Shown in pieces: positions 1 through 16,545 of a stretch of DNA of 64,000 bases. Source of the DNA: Pterois miles (taxonomy: Eukaryota; Chordata; Actinopteri; Perciformes; Scorpaenidae); assembly GCA_947000775.1 (NCBI GenBank), contig CAMQGK010000565.1, positions 6,249,001 through 6,313,000 of the forward strand, given 5' to 3'. Under the pieces are notes generated by a model. That model was not told the DNA's origin. It did no database searches and saw nothing but the letters and a program-made list of their open reading frames with translations. The position numbers and the translations under genes were made by a program. Each line of letters starts with the position of its first letter. Within the stretch, counting starts at the first letter, position 1.

Positions 1-29
1 GTGTGTGTGTGTGTGTGTGTGTGTGTGTC
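1..29. repeat. (GT)n microsatellite at window edge
   Basis: A run of alternating G and T opens the window and is cut by its start, so the full length is unknown. Confidence 0.95.
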
Positions 30-436
30 ACTGATCCAATTGACTGCGTGTACGGTTATTTTGGCTCTGTGATATAAACTGTGATTGTGTGCATGGCCGT
101 GTCTCAGTAATTACTTTTGCAGCGTACTAATCTAAACTTCAATTTGGGATCAAATTGAGTCGTCAACTTCTATCTTTATCTTCTATCTATAATCATGTGT
201 CATAAGATTTCCTCTGATGTGCATCTTTGATTTTTGTGGGTCAAGGATGCTGCACATCAGTCCATGTCTGTTTTTTTTTTTTTATTTATTTTATTAGCCA
301 CAGAGTCCAATACTGTCAAGTTTGACTCTGATGACTTGAAAGATGGAGCTAGAGTACTTTAACCATAAATCAAATAAATCAGCATAGTAGGATGGTCATA
401 GCGGCGGCCATTTTGATCAAACTTTGCCAGTGCGAT
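30..436. other. Non-coding, no recognised feature
   Basis: The stretch is AT-rich with a T run near 270-283. No conserved exon, RNA gene or named repeat was recognised. It may be intronic. Confidence 0.5.
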
Positions 437-1145
437 TAGGGCTGTCAATCGATTAAACATTTAATCACAATTAATTGCATGATTGTCCGTAGTTAATCAC
501 TAATAATTGCATATGAGGGAGATTTATCAGGTATTTAATACCCTTATCAACATGGGAGTGGACAAATATACTGCTTTATGCAAATGTATGTATATGTTTA
601 TTATTGGAAATCAATTAACAACACAAAACAATGATAGATTTTGTCCACAAATCCTAACAGGTACTGCATTTAGCATAAAAATATGCTCAAATCATAACAT
701 GACACTCAAACCCAACAGGCAACAACAGCCGTCAGTGTGTCAGTATGCTGACTTGACTATGACTTGATCCAAACTGACTGTTATCATAAAGTGGGCATGT
801 CTGTAAAGGGGAGACTGGTGGGTACCCACAGAACCAATTTTCATTCACATATCTAGAGGTCAGAGGTCAAGGGACCCCATTGAATATGGCCATGACAGTT
901 TTTCCTCAACAAAATTTAGCATACATTTGGAGCATTATTTAACCTCCTTCACTACAAGTTAGTATGACGAACTTGGCACCAATGGATTCCTGAGGTTCTA
1001 GTTTGATATGATAACAGTATCGTCACTGTAGCTTTAAAACTGAGCCCGCTACAACCTAGAAATTGCATATTGCATTAAAGTAAGTAATGGCGTTAAACCA
1101 AATTTGCATAAACGCACTATTATTGCGTTAACTTTGACAGCCCTA
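437..1145. mobile_element. TA-flanked DNA transposon, non-autonomous, fullest copy
   Basis: The copy begins TAGGGCTGTCAATCGATTAA and ends GCGTTAACTTTGACAGCCCTA, so the outer bases GGGCTGTCAA/TTGACAGCCC form inverted ends between TA dinucleotides. No transposase frame is present. Related copies lie at 4901-5194, 8010-8180, 18380-18452 and 27926-28432. The TA flanks suit a Tc1/mariner-type element, but the superfamily is inferred from the ends alone. Confidence 0.75.
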
Positions 1146-5194
<4,049 letters not shown>

Positions 5195-8009
5195 GTTTAT
5201 TCATGTATTTTTTTTACAATTCATTCTTACCTCCTTTAAAGGAGTAGTGCATGCTATACCTTCTCCTGCTATTGGGTCACCCCACTTTAAGGAGAAGCTG
5301 ACCTCCCTAGAATATTTTAGTTTTCAAAGGACAGTTTTAGTGTCCTATTTCTAACTGCTGTGTCAGAGGAAACACGGAGTACTGCACTGGTATTTTTGGG
5401 GGAATGAAAATTTCCATTAACATGCGGAACATCATTACAAAACACTGGCTTGCAGACATAAATAGTGGTACTGACTTTCATAAAGTCTCATTGGTCAAAC
5501 CCTTGCGAGGTGTACCTTTTATGTCCGAGCAACCGCATCTTGATAATCGCAGCGTAATTTGTCACGATATAGTTAATCCTGTCTACTGGCAATATGTCAG
5601 TATGATAAATAAGTGCTCGTTACATAAATAACAAGCAGGCACAAATCATCACTGCCGCATAAATGTCTGTACATTATTTTTGCTTCTAAAAACCCTGGGT
5701 AGGTTTTACGAGACAAAGGAGGAGTACAGAGAGAACGGGTACTGAGCCGAGAGTCTCGGGACTCGTCGACAACAATGGAGAGAAAAGGGGAGGTTCTGGC
5801 TCGGAGAATGCAGCAGTGAGCAGTCTTTGCAGTGTTTCGCACCTCCCTGTTTGCTCTGCTGCTTTAGCCGGCTCTCCCTGCTGCTGGAGCCTCTCTGTGT
5901 GAGAGAGAGAGAGGGAAAATGTACAGATATGCAGAAAATAGCCATGCTGTGTTCGTATTATACTTATGTAAAAAGAGACGGTTTCGACTCTTAGCACAGA
6001 TTAATGCGACGATCTCCTCCGCCCATCCCTCCCTTCTCCAGATCCCCCACCCCGCTGAGATGAGAGTCCCTGTTTTTCTGAAGAGATCTCAAGGTGCAGA
6101 AGCTTTATTCACTTTCTGTCTCTGCTTCGTTCTGCTCGATGAGCTCTCTGTCTTTCTTTACATTAGCTCTCCCTCTGTCTGAATTTTGCCTTTTATTCTT
6201 CACCGGTGCGACCATGCAACCCACAATCGATGGTTCTTAAATACACAGCCGCTAGCCAGTAGATCGGAGTCAGGGACACACGGGGTTAAAAATGTTTTTG
6301 TTTGATTTGTTCATTTTCTTTCTGCACCCAGCGGGTTATAGAGCAGAAATAGAGAGGGATAGATGTACAAACTGAAAGAGAGTAAAGAAAGTCAGTATGT
6401 GGCTTTTTTTTTCGGTTGAAGCTGCAAAGATTGAAGAGGCTGAATGACAAAGCAAGAAAGAGAGAGAAAGAAATAAGATGGTCTGAGACAGAGTCAGAAA
6501 TAAATGAGGACAAAGAAGAGTCTGCCTGTCAAACATGTTGAGCAAATGCACAAGGACGAACACCGATGGACAGACAAACAGGAAAAAGAGTAGTCACACC
6601 GCAGACAGGCAATTCATGCTGATGGCAGCCATATTGGACCAGAGTGGCGAGGTGATGGCTCAGTGTCTTCCATCGCTCACCTCCACCATCAGAAGGGAGG
6701 AGCAGCAGTAAACATTGATCCAATCCCTCCTTCAGGAGTTGGTCCCAAAGGACCCCGACCTCCGTCCCTCTGTCCTCTCTCATCTGCTGACGGCGACGCC
6801 ACCGTGTATTCACTCTGCCTGACACGCCCAGACAACCTCAGCAAGCCTTAATATCAGCATTTAGTTTTTTAAACATTTAAATGTTTCTGTTGTCGTCCCT
6901 GCTGAATTGATAGCAACATCTTCTCTGTAGAACCACAGGAGGAAATCTGTAAAAGGAAACCCAGAAATACGTATTTCTAGCTGTTCCTTTGTGGTTTCTA
7001 GCTTTCTGTTTTGAATGATATATATAAATATTATAGCTTTTGGTTAACATAAGATGGTCACATTTTCCAACCTCTATGGGAAAGTGGAACAAAAGCACAG
7101 CTTTGTTCTTTCTATAACAAGATATCACTGTAAAGCTAAAAGGTGTACTGTATATTTTTCATGTAAGTGTTTGAAAGCTATTTTAGTAAATGTATGATAA
7201 TGACTCAAGGTTATGGTGCATGACACAGGCTGAAAGGAAGTGAGGTCACCAGAAAAGTAAATCAAAGCATTTCATTACGAAACAGCTCCTTTGCTTAACT
7301 GAGTGTTTGAGACAAAGTCGATCTTTGAGGTTGAATGTCGTTTCTTCAGATCCGGCCTGAAGTTGCACTGAGTTCAAGATGCCACAGAAAAATGTTGCTG
7401 GGCTTGAAGTGAAAAAACAATGAAGCTTAACCTGAGGACCTGCATCTTGCTGAACATGGCAGGTTTGAATGTGCTCTGCAAGCATGTGATGCAAATGAGG
7501 AAGGAGACAATAACTAATGAGGAGCCGGTGTCCATGGTAACATGTCCTTCATTTAGCCCTGCTGTAATGTGAAATAACTTCTCTGGTTTATTATGTGCAG
7601 TGACAAAGCTGACAGACTCCTATTTTTAACACAAAACTCTTAGAGTAGCTTCGGCCTTATAGCACCTGGTAATCTAATGATTTCCTGAAAATGTAATAAA
7701 ATTTGCACTTGACCTGATGGAAAGTGTAATAAAACCCAAGAATGTAATAACTTGACCAATGATGTTGTAAAATGTCTGATGCTTTTTGACAGATAATGTA
7801 ATACTATGTTCATTTTCAGTCTAGTCCAGTTCAACATTTTGTGCTTTAAGAGTGTAAGATTTTTGGATTTGAAATGAAAGAGTGACTATTAGGTTAAAGT
7901 GCAGACTTTGAGCACCATAGAGAGATAGCAGAAACTCAGGGACAACATCCTGGGGTGCAATTGAGTAAAAGTCAAAATTTTCTATTTTTAGATGTACTTA
8001 AGTATTAAG
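5195..8009. other. Non-coding; GC-richer patch at 5700-6070
   Basis: No conserved exon was recognised. The part at about 5700-6070 is richer in G, C and CpG than its surroundings and could be a 5' UTR or promoter patch, but no splice-linked coding sequence supports that. A second GC-richer patch is at 6650-6840. Near 7690-7810 the words AATGTAATAA and close variants recur several times, suggesting a degraded repeat. Confidence 0.35.
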
Positions 8010-8180
8010 TAGGGCTGTCAGTTGATTAAAATGTTTAATCGCATGATTGTCCATGATTAATCGCAAATTTTTATCTGTTCAAAACTTACCTTAAAGGGAC
8101 ATTTGTCAAGTATTCAATACTCTTATCGACATGGATGTTAGTACATATGCTGCTTCATGTAAATGTATGTGTATGTATGG
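8010..8180. mobile_element. TA-flanked transposon copy, left part only
   Basis: It begins TAGGGCTGTCAGTTGATTAA and follows the left part of the 437-1145 element through ATGCTGCTTCATGTAAATG, then similarity stops. Confidence 0.7.
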
Positions 8181-9982
8181 AAAAAAACATCCACCAAGCC
8201 AAGCTGGATTGTCCTGAAATAAGCCTGTGTGCATGTTGATCCAAATCTATGAGCAGCCGAGTCCAGAAAGGAACTGGAACAAGCGGCTTTTTTTCTTCTT
8301 TTATTATTATTTTTGAATTGAATGCAGCCAATAAATAATAGAGAAAGCTGAAACTGTCTGCTTCAGTTTCCTTTTGAGCTCGACTAGTCGTAGTTGTGGA
8401 TCTACACCGACTTGTGCTTCTCCGAGAGCCTCTACTGCAAAGAAACAGAGCTGTATAATTGCAGTATAGCCATTAGAGAAGCTTCTGTATATGTTAGACC
8501 GGATCAGCATCCAAGTCATCACCCATCCAAAACCATGTATCCGTGAGGCTGTTGTCTCTGATAAGCTGTTACCAAGCGATCAGTCAGTAACTTGAACCGG
8601 CACACTGGCACTTTTAAAGCCACCTTAAGCTGAGAGTAAACCCCTGAGGGCCGATGCCTCGCACTGCAGAAAAAGCTCAAACAAATAGCACTCTTTCTGC
8701 AGCCAATTTAACAGCCTGTGACTCCTGAATGGCATTTTTCTCTTCACCTCTCCATTCCCATTTTCTCTTTCTCCAGCTTGTGATCCCTGGAGTCTTCAGT
8801 ATCGGGGAGGAAAGCTTCCTCCCTCCCTTTTCCATCGCTTTGTGTTTTCCCACCTTGAGGGACTGAATATCTTGTCATTGTGGGAGGGAAGGTCACATCG
8901 ACACGTATTTTTCATAACTGCCCCCCCCCCCAGTTTGTGTATGACCCAGAGTCCCTGTCTTGTGTCCGTCACCGTGATGAATGAGACGTTCCATCTCGTC
9001 AACGTATTGCTGCTGACAACCAGTTTATAATCATTGTAGCTCTGTCCTGACACACCGCAAGACCTCAGCGATGAAAATGAGGAATGTCCTTTTTTAAAAA
9101 AGATGTGGGCATGTGAGTGTGTGTGGGTGTGTGATGCAGCAGATATTAATGTCAGTGCCTCATAGTGAAAAATGAGCTGTAAGAAAGTCTTCAATATGCC
9201 CAAGTTATTTCTGCTGTTAGGCAAATTTTCTGAAGCTTGCATGCTGCAAGAGTAGTGAGTCTAACTCTTGGTTGTGTTTTATAGTGGAGAAGCACTACCG
9301 CGCTACACGGGACAGTCTTCAAACGCTTTATCGCAAAATACCACAGATGGCATCAGCTTCCCTTCAACTGTAAAGACAAAGCATTTACACATCTCAGTTG
9401 GTTTCCATTCAAATGTAGCCCAAATGTTAACTAAATTTCCAGAAAATTGGCAAAAGCAAATTATATTTTAAGCCTGTTTTCAACCTCTGCTGTTATGTGA
9501 ATGGTAGTTTGTCATGATAAGCAGTAGGTGGCGCTAATTATCTAGTCAGGTGCTGTTATACAGTATCATTGTAGGCTGGCCTCATACACTGTTTGTAGCT
9601 ATACCTACAAAAAGTACTGCACTGTAACTTGTCAATATCCCACAAAATCAATTTGTGCATAATTAACGTAATCGGGAAGTATAAATAGCTGCAAATGCTA
9701 CGAAAGGAGGAGGTCGGGGTGAATGGGAGGGTCGAAAAATACCTGACTTTCGCCCAGGAGACCGTGGTTCTTGCCCTGTGTTCTTCCCTAAACCTAAGAA
9801 AGTTGTTTTCTGTGAAGATGGAATTCTGTTTTGAACGATGTGTGCATGTAACAAGCGGAAATTGACACGTGTTGCCGGACATTCATGGGAAAATGAATGA
9901 AAAAGGAGGGATAACTTTTTCGTAAGATGTCATACAAACCGTTGTATGAGAATATGTTGATCATTGCAGAAGAAGAGGCCAC
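8181..9982. other. Non-coding, no recognised feature
   Basis: Only a short C run near 8922-8931 and a GT-rich tract near 9114-9133 stand out. No exon or named element was recognised. Confidence 0.45.
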
Positions 9983-10118
9983 TAGGGATGCTAATTTTGA
10001 AGAATTTTCTTCACCGATAACCGACCCTCTTGAAGTGATTATTAACTATTAACCGATTTGTGCCTCGCATGCAGCAGTAAGCTAGCTGCAGTATATGAGC
10101 ACAACAGACAACTGAGTC
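9983..10118. mobile_element. Possible end of a hAT-like element preceding the minisatellite
   Basis: The segment TAGGGATGCTAATTTTGAAG followed by ACCGATAACCGACC and ACCGATTTG resembles the terminal part of a common fish element. A matching inverted end downstream of the minisatellite was not found, so the boundary and class are uncertain. Confidence 0.4.
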
Positions 10119-11011
10119 AACAGTTCACCATCAGTAGAGCTACTGTAGCAGCCACGGTGCTGCATTCACTGTCTCCAGTTCATCATCAGTAGAGCTACTG
10201 TAGCAGCCACGGTGCTGCGTTCACTGTCTCCAGTTCACCGTCTGTGGAGCTACTGTTAGCAGCCACGGTGTTGCGTTCACTGTCTCCAGTTCACCGTCCG
10301 GGAGTGTTAGCAGCCACGGTGTTGCGTTCACTGTCTCAAGTTCACCATCAGTAGAGCTACTGTTAGCAGCCACGGTGCTGCGTTCACTGTCTCCAGTTCA
10401 TCATCAGTAGAGCTACTGTAGCAGCCACGGTGCTGCGTTCACTGTCTCCAGTTCACCGTCTGGGAGTGTTAGCAGCCACGGTGTTGCGTTCACTGTCTCC
10501 AGTTCACCATCCGTGGAGCTACTGTTAGCAGCCACGGTGTTGCGTTCACTGTCTCCAGTTCACCGTCAGTAGGGCTACTGTTAGCAGCCACGGTGTTGCG
10601 TTCACTGTCTCCAGTTCACCGTCTGGGAGTGTTAGCAGCCACAGTATTGCGCTCACTGTCTCCAGTTCACCATCCGTAGAGCTACTGTAGCAGCCACGGT
10701 GTTGCATTCACTGTCTCCAGTTCACCATCAGTAGAGCTACTGTAGCAGCCACGGTGCTGCATTCACTGTCTCCAGTTCACCATCTGTAGAGCTACTGTTA
10801 GCAGCCACGGTGTTGCGCTCACTGTCTCCAGTTCACCATCTGGGAGTGTTAGCAGCCACGGTGTTGCGTTCACTGTCTCCAGTTCACCGTCCGGGAGTGT
10901 TAGCAGCCACAGTGCTGCGTTCACTGTCTCCAGTTCACCATCAGTAGAGCTACTGTAGCAACCACAGTGCTGCGTTCACTGTCTCCAGTTCACCGTCCGG
11001 GAGCGTTCTGC
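10119..11011. repeat. Minisatellite, about 17 units in two length classes
   Basis: The unit runs CAGTTCACC(A/G)TC...AGTAGAGCTACTGT(TA)GCAGCCACGGTG(C/T)TGCGTTCACTGTCTC. Long units are about 55-57 bp. Short units, about 49-50 bp, carry GGGAGTGTTAGC in place of the AGTAGAGCTACTG segment. Long and short units alternate irregularly and sequence variation between units is small. Confidence 0.93.
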
Positions 11012-12340
11012 CTGGATTAATGATAGCGATTGTCTGACAAACAGTGTGTGGTTGTGCTACGTTAGCAGCTGCTAGGTAGTAGGTGCTAGTAGGTGGTAGC
11101 TAGCTGGCTGATAAACTATTTATCTATAGTTTGGGATTCATTCTGTAATTATCACTACTGTCAATGTGTACTTTATTTTTTAGTATTTCTTTTCTAAATT
11201 TATTTTTAAAAATCTTAATTTAACATTGTTTTTTGTTCTTAATCCCTTTTTCATCAGCAAAGGGTGGGGGTTGGTTGGGAGGGGGCTTTGGGGGAAAAAT
11301 CCCAAAATATGGAGAGACCATCTTCAACAATTTTGTTCTGTTTATATATTTCTGCACACCTGATGTTACTCCCAATAAATGATTAATAATTATTAATTCA
11401 ACGCAACATCATACACGCTGCCACAGACGCAGACGTGTGAATGTGACATCTTGTTCTACATACAGCCTGAGCACAAAAGGCTCATTACTGTGGGTATTTA
11501 TACTGTTGGACAGCGGGGGGAAATGTTTGTGGTGGCCTGAAAAGATGGTCTGACACATTTTAGTGTGATGTTTTGGCAGCATGTACTGTACTTTAATGTG
11601 TGTGTGGTTCGAATTGAGACGGCTTTCACTGGCTCTTTAGGCCTTTAGACGGCGGGGAGGGGGAGTGCAGGGGTAGCAGTGATGTCATGGTTGGCACGCT
11701 GTGGACCGGACTCTAAGAGACGATAACTCTTTGCCAATATCCTGCCGCTGCCCTTTTCTAGCAGCAGCTCTTGCTGCATTTTCATGCTTCTCCTCACTCT
11801 CAGGGTGGTCAGTCGGTCTATTAGTTTCTCTCACTGTCGCTCTGATTTTATTCCCTTCTGCTCCTGTAAAGTTCATGATGAAGGTCTTGAAGTATTAATG
11901 CAAAGCTGCTTGTGTGTTTGCCAACTAGGCAATCACACGATCATTTATCGACATGTCAATATATCGTCACTTCCAGTAATGTTATTCTGTCTGGGTCACA
12001 TAAAAAAACTATTAAACATACTATTGCTAAACAGGCTATTGTTAGTATCATAACTGCTCATGAAATGTTTATCTATACTGTCTATCTATACTGTAATCTA
12101 TATTTTGATCTAATATTTTGTTATTGTTTTGTGTTCTGTGATGATATAAACGCCATTTCAAAGGCTTTTCCTCAATAACAAGAGTAAAGTTTTCTATTAA
12201 CTGAAATGTTTGGGCATAGGAGTAAAATAGCCTGACAGATACTGGCTTTTAGAGCCAGATGTTGAGATTGATATTTTAGAGTTTCATTAAATCCAATAGT
12301 GACATTAGTTAATAATATTTTTGCTTAAGAAACCTTTAAA
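11012..12340. other. Non-coding, no recognised feature
   Basis: It is AT-rich apart from a GC-richer patch at 11630-11720. No exon signature was recognised on either strand. Confidence 0.45.
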
Positions 12341-12535
12341 CTGGGGTGCTGTTCTAGCTCACATGGCACCCCATGTGCCAAGGCTGAGGCCGGCCCGGGT
12401 TCGAATCCAGCCTGGAGCCCTGTGCTGCATGTCATGCTCTCTGTCTCCCCTTTCAACGCTGTCACTCTAAATAAAAATGGAAAAACTCTCTCCAAAATAA
12501 TAAAATAAAAAAAAAAACAATAATAAATAAAGAAA
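12341..12535 (+). mobile_element. tRNA-derived SINE
   Basis: Pol III box A (TAGCTCACATGG, 12355-12366) and box B (GGTTCGAATCC, 12398-12408) are about 43 bases apart, as in tRNA-derived SINEs. A short body with CTGTCTCCCCTTTCA and an A-rich tail with AATAAA-like words follow. The head does not fold as a clean tRNA, so a functional tRNA gene is unlikely. Confidence 0.75.
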
Positions 12536-15101
12536 CCCTTATATTTGGTTGGTGAAGAATCAGGACCATTATACGTAACGAGTGGTTTTATATTGGAAAA
12601 ATAAACTTGTCAGAGCTCTCTGGTAGAGGAATTATGACCTCAAACATAGCTTAAACACTTCTGAAATGGCATGTGTTTATTTACCGTAAAACTTCAATTA
12701 AAAGCTGAGTCCCAGTTAGATGGCGAGTCCCTTTTCTTCGCCAGGTGTGGCTACGTTTCAACAAATAAATGCAGGTCTCAGTGAGACGCTGGGGAACTTT
12801 TGTCAATGAAGACATGCTACACATTGTTTGGTCAGATGCTCCACGTTTCAGTTGTTCAGCTCATTTTACGGAAACCACGAGCACTACAGTATAATTCATT
12901 CAGACTTACCAGCATGGTAAGACGTGTGCATTATGTGGGTGTGGGTCATGAAGCAATTTTTGAATTGTTATTGCATGATTCCCAGTGATTTTTGTGCCAC
13001 ACAGTATTTTTGCTTGGTGTGCATCCCTACCGTATAGATGCCATTACCAAATATACGCCGGTTGAGTTCTGTGATTCAAGCCAGTAAAAGTCCAGGCTAT
13101 TATTTGCAGTTTTATCATATATATTGTCAATATCAGCCAAAATATCTGCTTTAAATATCTGCAACCTCAGTCAAAAACTATTGTTATCAGACATTATTGT
13201 GTAAGTGTGTGGATGTGAGATGTGTAGGACATCACCATTGCAGCAACAAAGACTGAATGATTGCCTTGCAGAGTCCCTTCAAGGTGCAGACGAACAGGAG
13301 ATTGAGATGGGTGTTATTACAGAAGTTGAACTAGCTTCGGTCTGATCCTGAAATACTTACATACTGAAATACCAAAGAGCTCTGACTCTTTCATCGACAC
13401 ATCCTCAACCTCTATCTTCTCCTCTTCTTTCTATTGATTTCTCTCTTTTAATGTGTCAGACACGGTGATGGTCAGCTAATACTCCAACCCAAGATGCAGA
13501 GTTCTCCTGAAAAGACTGGAGAGGTTAGGAAAGCACTTTGCAGGCTAATGTTCGTTTCACTCATCTCCTTATTCATGTGGTAGTGACTCATATGCTGATA
13601 ACGAGTTGGAGCTATTTAAGAACCTAATTTGAAGTCATGAGGACAAAGTTTTCAACCAAATCGTTTTTGCTTTGTTGTGAATTAAAGGGGCTAGATGTAC
13701 ATAAGAAGCAGAAATTGACTTGTGGTGTAGGCATGAGAGAGCGTCTGTCGAAACAGTGAGGCGGCACATTATGTTGATTTAAATTAGCAACGTTAGCCGA
13801 CTAAAACCACAGTATCGCCGTATATTTCACCTGCTTGGCAGGCCCAGCTGCCGACATCGGTCACACTCCTGTTTTGGAAGAAGGGCTTCACTAGATGAGT
13901 CTTTACGTTTTGACTTAACGTTTCTATGTTTAATAATGTTTTTTCGTGGTTCTGTGGAGTCTGTGTAGGAGTCTGAGTTGTGGTGGGGGCTGGTTGTTTG
14001 TTGGAGTTAGCGAACTCCATTTCTAACCAAACATTAGCTGTGGTTGCACACTGTTCGCCCTGCAGTGGAAAGCCGACCAGAGGAAAGACACTAACGAAAA
14101 ACTGTCCTGCTCTCATCACATTGAAAGCAGGCTACAGGCTGATAGAGGAAACCCAGAAAGTCACAGGTCTAATTTTTTACAGACAATTTTTGTTACAGCC
14201 TGTTCACACAATAAAATGGTTTAAATGTGTTTGTGTGTAAAAACTTACATAGTCTTAATTTATATTTTATCATAATTCAGTTTAATGTTAATAAGGGAAC
14301 ATGTGAAGTGATTATTACGTTTCTAATGTAACATTATCACAAATACATTTGTACATCAGTATTTTGTGTCTCGTATTGCATTTTTTAAAAAAATTTTAAC
14401 TAACTCACAAGTGTTACAACCCGGCTCAAAGGCTGCAACAAAAATGGGTGACCAGACAAGTTTTAAACTGGTAAAAGTCAATCATCAGTAATGTAGACGT
14501 GTGGGTGTGTGTAAATGTCTGCCGCAAACAAAAACAAAGCTGTGCCAGTGAAGGAAGGAGGCTCTCTGTGGGAAGGAAGGTTTATATCCCCACGACACCG
14601 AGCCGAGGTGAGGCTCATCATCCACCCTGCAAAACAAAAAGAACCGGCAACAGGACCCCTGGTGGAGTGGAGGGGTCGTCACAGTGGTACAAGTACAGAT
14701 AAACTAAAACTAGACATAATTTTAAGTCAAATGGCTGAAAAACGCAAAGCACAGCTGTTATTTTAATTGAAGGATTTAATTATTGTCTAAAAGAAGAGCT
14801 TGCTCAGTCTTAATCACTGCCTTGGAGCGATTATTTTTGTTCCTGTAAAGAGGTTTACATCTATCAGGTTTTTGGTGGATGTTTTCAAATGTGTCAGACT
14901 TGTTTAAGGTGCAGATTAATTGCTTGCTCTTTGACTTAAGTCCCCAGCAATCCACTTATATTAAAGTTACCCCCATACTGGCTGAGTGGCGATAATAGAC
15001 AATTTATCAGCAGTAATTTGCCATGGTAAGAGTTCAGGATGAAGATTAGTTTTGCGAAAACTCTGTGTACATATTTAATGTAAGACAAGAGGGACTGAAG
15101 T

Positions 15102-15132
<31 letters not shown>

Positions 15133-15514
15133 TTAGATAAAATACACTTTAACTGATCCCTGTGGGGATATTTGAAGGATCTGCAGAGGCTTGGATATCT
15201 AGTTTCTCATTAAACCAACACTGTATTGCTGGCTCAGCAAAACACCACTTTACTGCATCGTACATCAAAGTTAAGTTGAATTTGCTGGTTTGAGCATCTC
15301 TTACAAATAAATATCCCACTCTGTGTTTGGATTAATGGCAGCTGGTTATCCCCAGAGCCAAGGCGTACTTTAAAATGTGCAGCTACGTACAGGTCTATTG
15401 TAGATTGTTAGCTATTGTTATCAAACAGTGTCATAGAATCAAAAAGTGCTAAAAAAAAAAAACAAATGCAGGTGTATGACTGAAAACACTTTTCATGCCT
15501 TTGCTCTGACAACA
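12536..15514. other. Non-coding, no recognised feature
   Basis: It has no conserved exon signature. A T run broken by one G is at about 15105-15134. Around 14515-14612 a frame ends RHRAE before a GTGAGG, but it does not fit the missing map1a exon. Confidence 0.45.
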
Positions 15515-16545
15515 GCCATGGCCAGAGGCATTGTTCAGGTTGTCCATCGTCTCGGGAACGCAGTATCTCAGGAATGCCTCGAGGGAATTTCCGCTGCAGT
15601 TATCAGGCCATTAGATAGGCGTCATCGGGCGCTATAAGCACCATAGATGTGGGTCATTAGGGGCCTAATACGCCTACTACATTGTAAAAGTATAAGTGAA
15701 ACTTAAAATGAACACTTTCTAATATGTAGAACTGCATGAAACGTTACGTTTTGAACATAAAGGTTTCTTTAGGGTTAGTTTGTTTAAATCACAACTGAAC
15801 ACACTTAGTTTAGCCTTTCATGGTACTTTGTAATATGTTTATTATGAATGTACCCATTTATATGTATTTATTTTAAATTTCATTTTGTTGTTCGTGTTCT
15901 TTCCACTCTAATCTTGTATGGACTGTCTTGTCTTATTTCGAATAGTGTCCTTGGGTGTAATGAAAGGTGCTTATAAATAAAATGTATTATTATTAGTTAA
16001 GTTGAGGGAAAAAACATCGTGTTTTGGCTTAAAATAACTATGTTATTTTAACTTAACTCATTTGAACACAAAGACAGCTACATGTTGTTGGTTTCACATG
16101 GCCTCCGACCTCCACCCCATACAGAGTTTCACGCTGCCTGACTTCTGCTCCTGTCATAGTTACTACGATCACTAGAGGTCATTGTGTTCATTTTTACCTT
16201 CTTTTGGTGAATAGATGATAAAACCTACTATTGGGTATAGTAGGCCCCTACTGACCCACAGCTATGGTGCTTATAGCGACTGATAATGCCTATTTAATGG
16301 CCTGATGACAGCTGAATCGGCTGTCAAATTTGGACTCAAGGATGAACTGATTAGATTTTGGATGTCAAAGGTCACCGTGACCTCTCAAAACATGTTTTAT
16401 TGTCCATAACTCCAAAATTGTCATTTTAATTATGACAATTTCACACAAATGTCTGACAGGATAAAATGACGAAGTGACGACGTTTTGGACAGATGGATGT
16501 AAACTGCAAGTTGACGGGTTGGTGGAGGCATACAACCGTGAGACA
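15515..16545. mobile_element. Old dispersed repeat split by a later insertion
   Basis: The left piece (15515-15596, with GCAGTATCTCAGGAATGCCT) and the right piece (16316-16545, with GGATGAACTGATTAGATTTT and ending GGCATACAACCGTGAG) read as consecutive parts of a repeat that I recall as frequent in fish. The two pieces are separated by the inverted-repeat element at 15597-16315. The family name is not known to me. Confidence 0.6.
15597..16315. mobile_element. Inverted-repeat DNA element, about 720 bp, with ~70-bp ends
   Basis: The left end (15597-15670, containing CGCTATAAGCACCATAG) is matched in reverse complement by the right end (16239-16315, containing CTATGGTGCTTATAGCG), with only scattered differences over about 70 bp. 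No transposase frame is present. Flanks TTCCGCTG and ATCGGCTG may be a decayed 8-bp target duplication, which would suit a hAT-like element. Near 15940-15996 it holds a retroelement-like tail ending in (ATT)n. Confidence 0.7.

Noticed and set aside
6529..6825. 98-codon minus-strand frame
   Set aside because: No family likeness was recognised and the plus strand is open over part of the same stretch, as expected for a GC-richer patch.
12355..12420. A possible tRNA gene
   Set aside because: Boxes A and B are present, but the arms do not pair as a tRNA and a SINE body with A-rich tail follows.
14515..14612. Frame ending FISPRHRAE before GTGAGG, considered as the missing upstream map1a exon
   Set aside because: It lacks the expected Trp-Asp and Leu-rich signature and has no matching phase-1 end, so the likeness to LFVSRH is weak.
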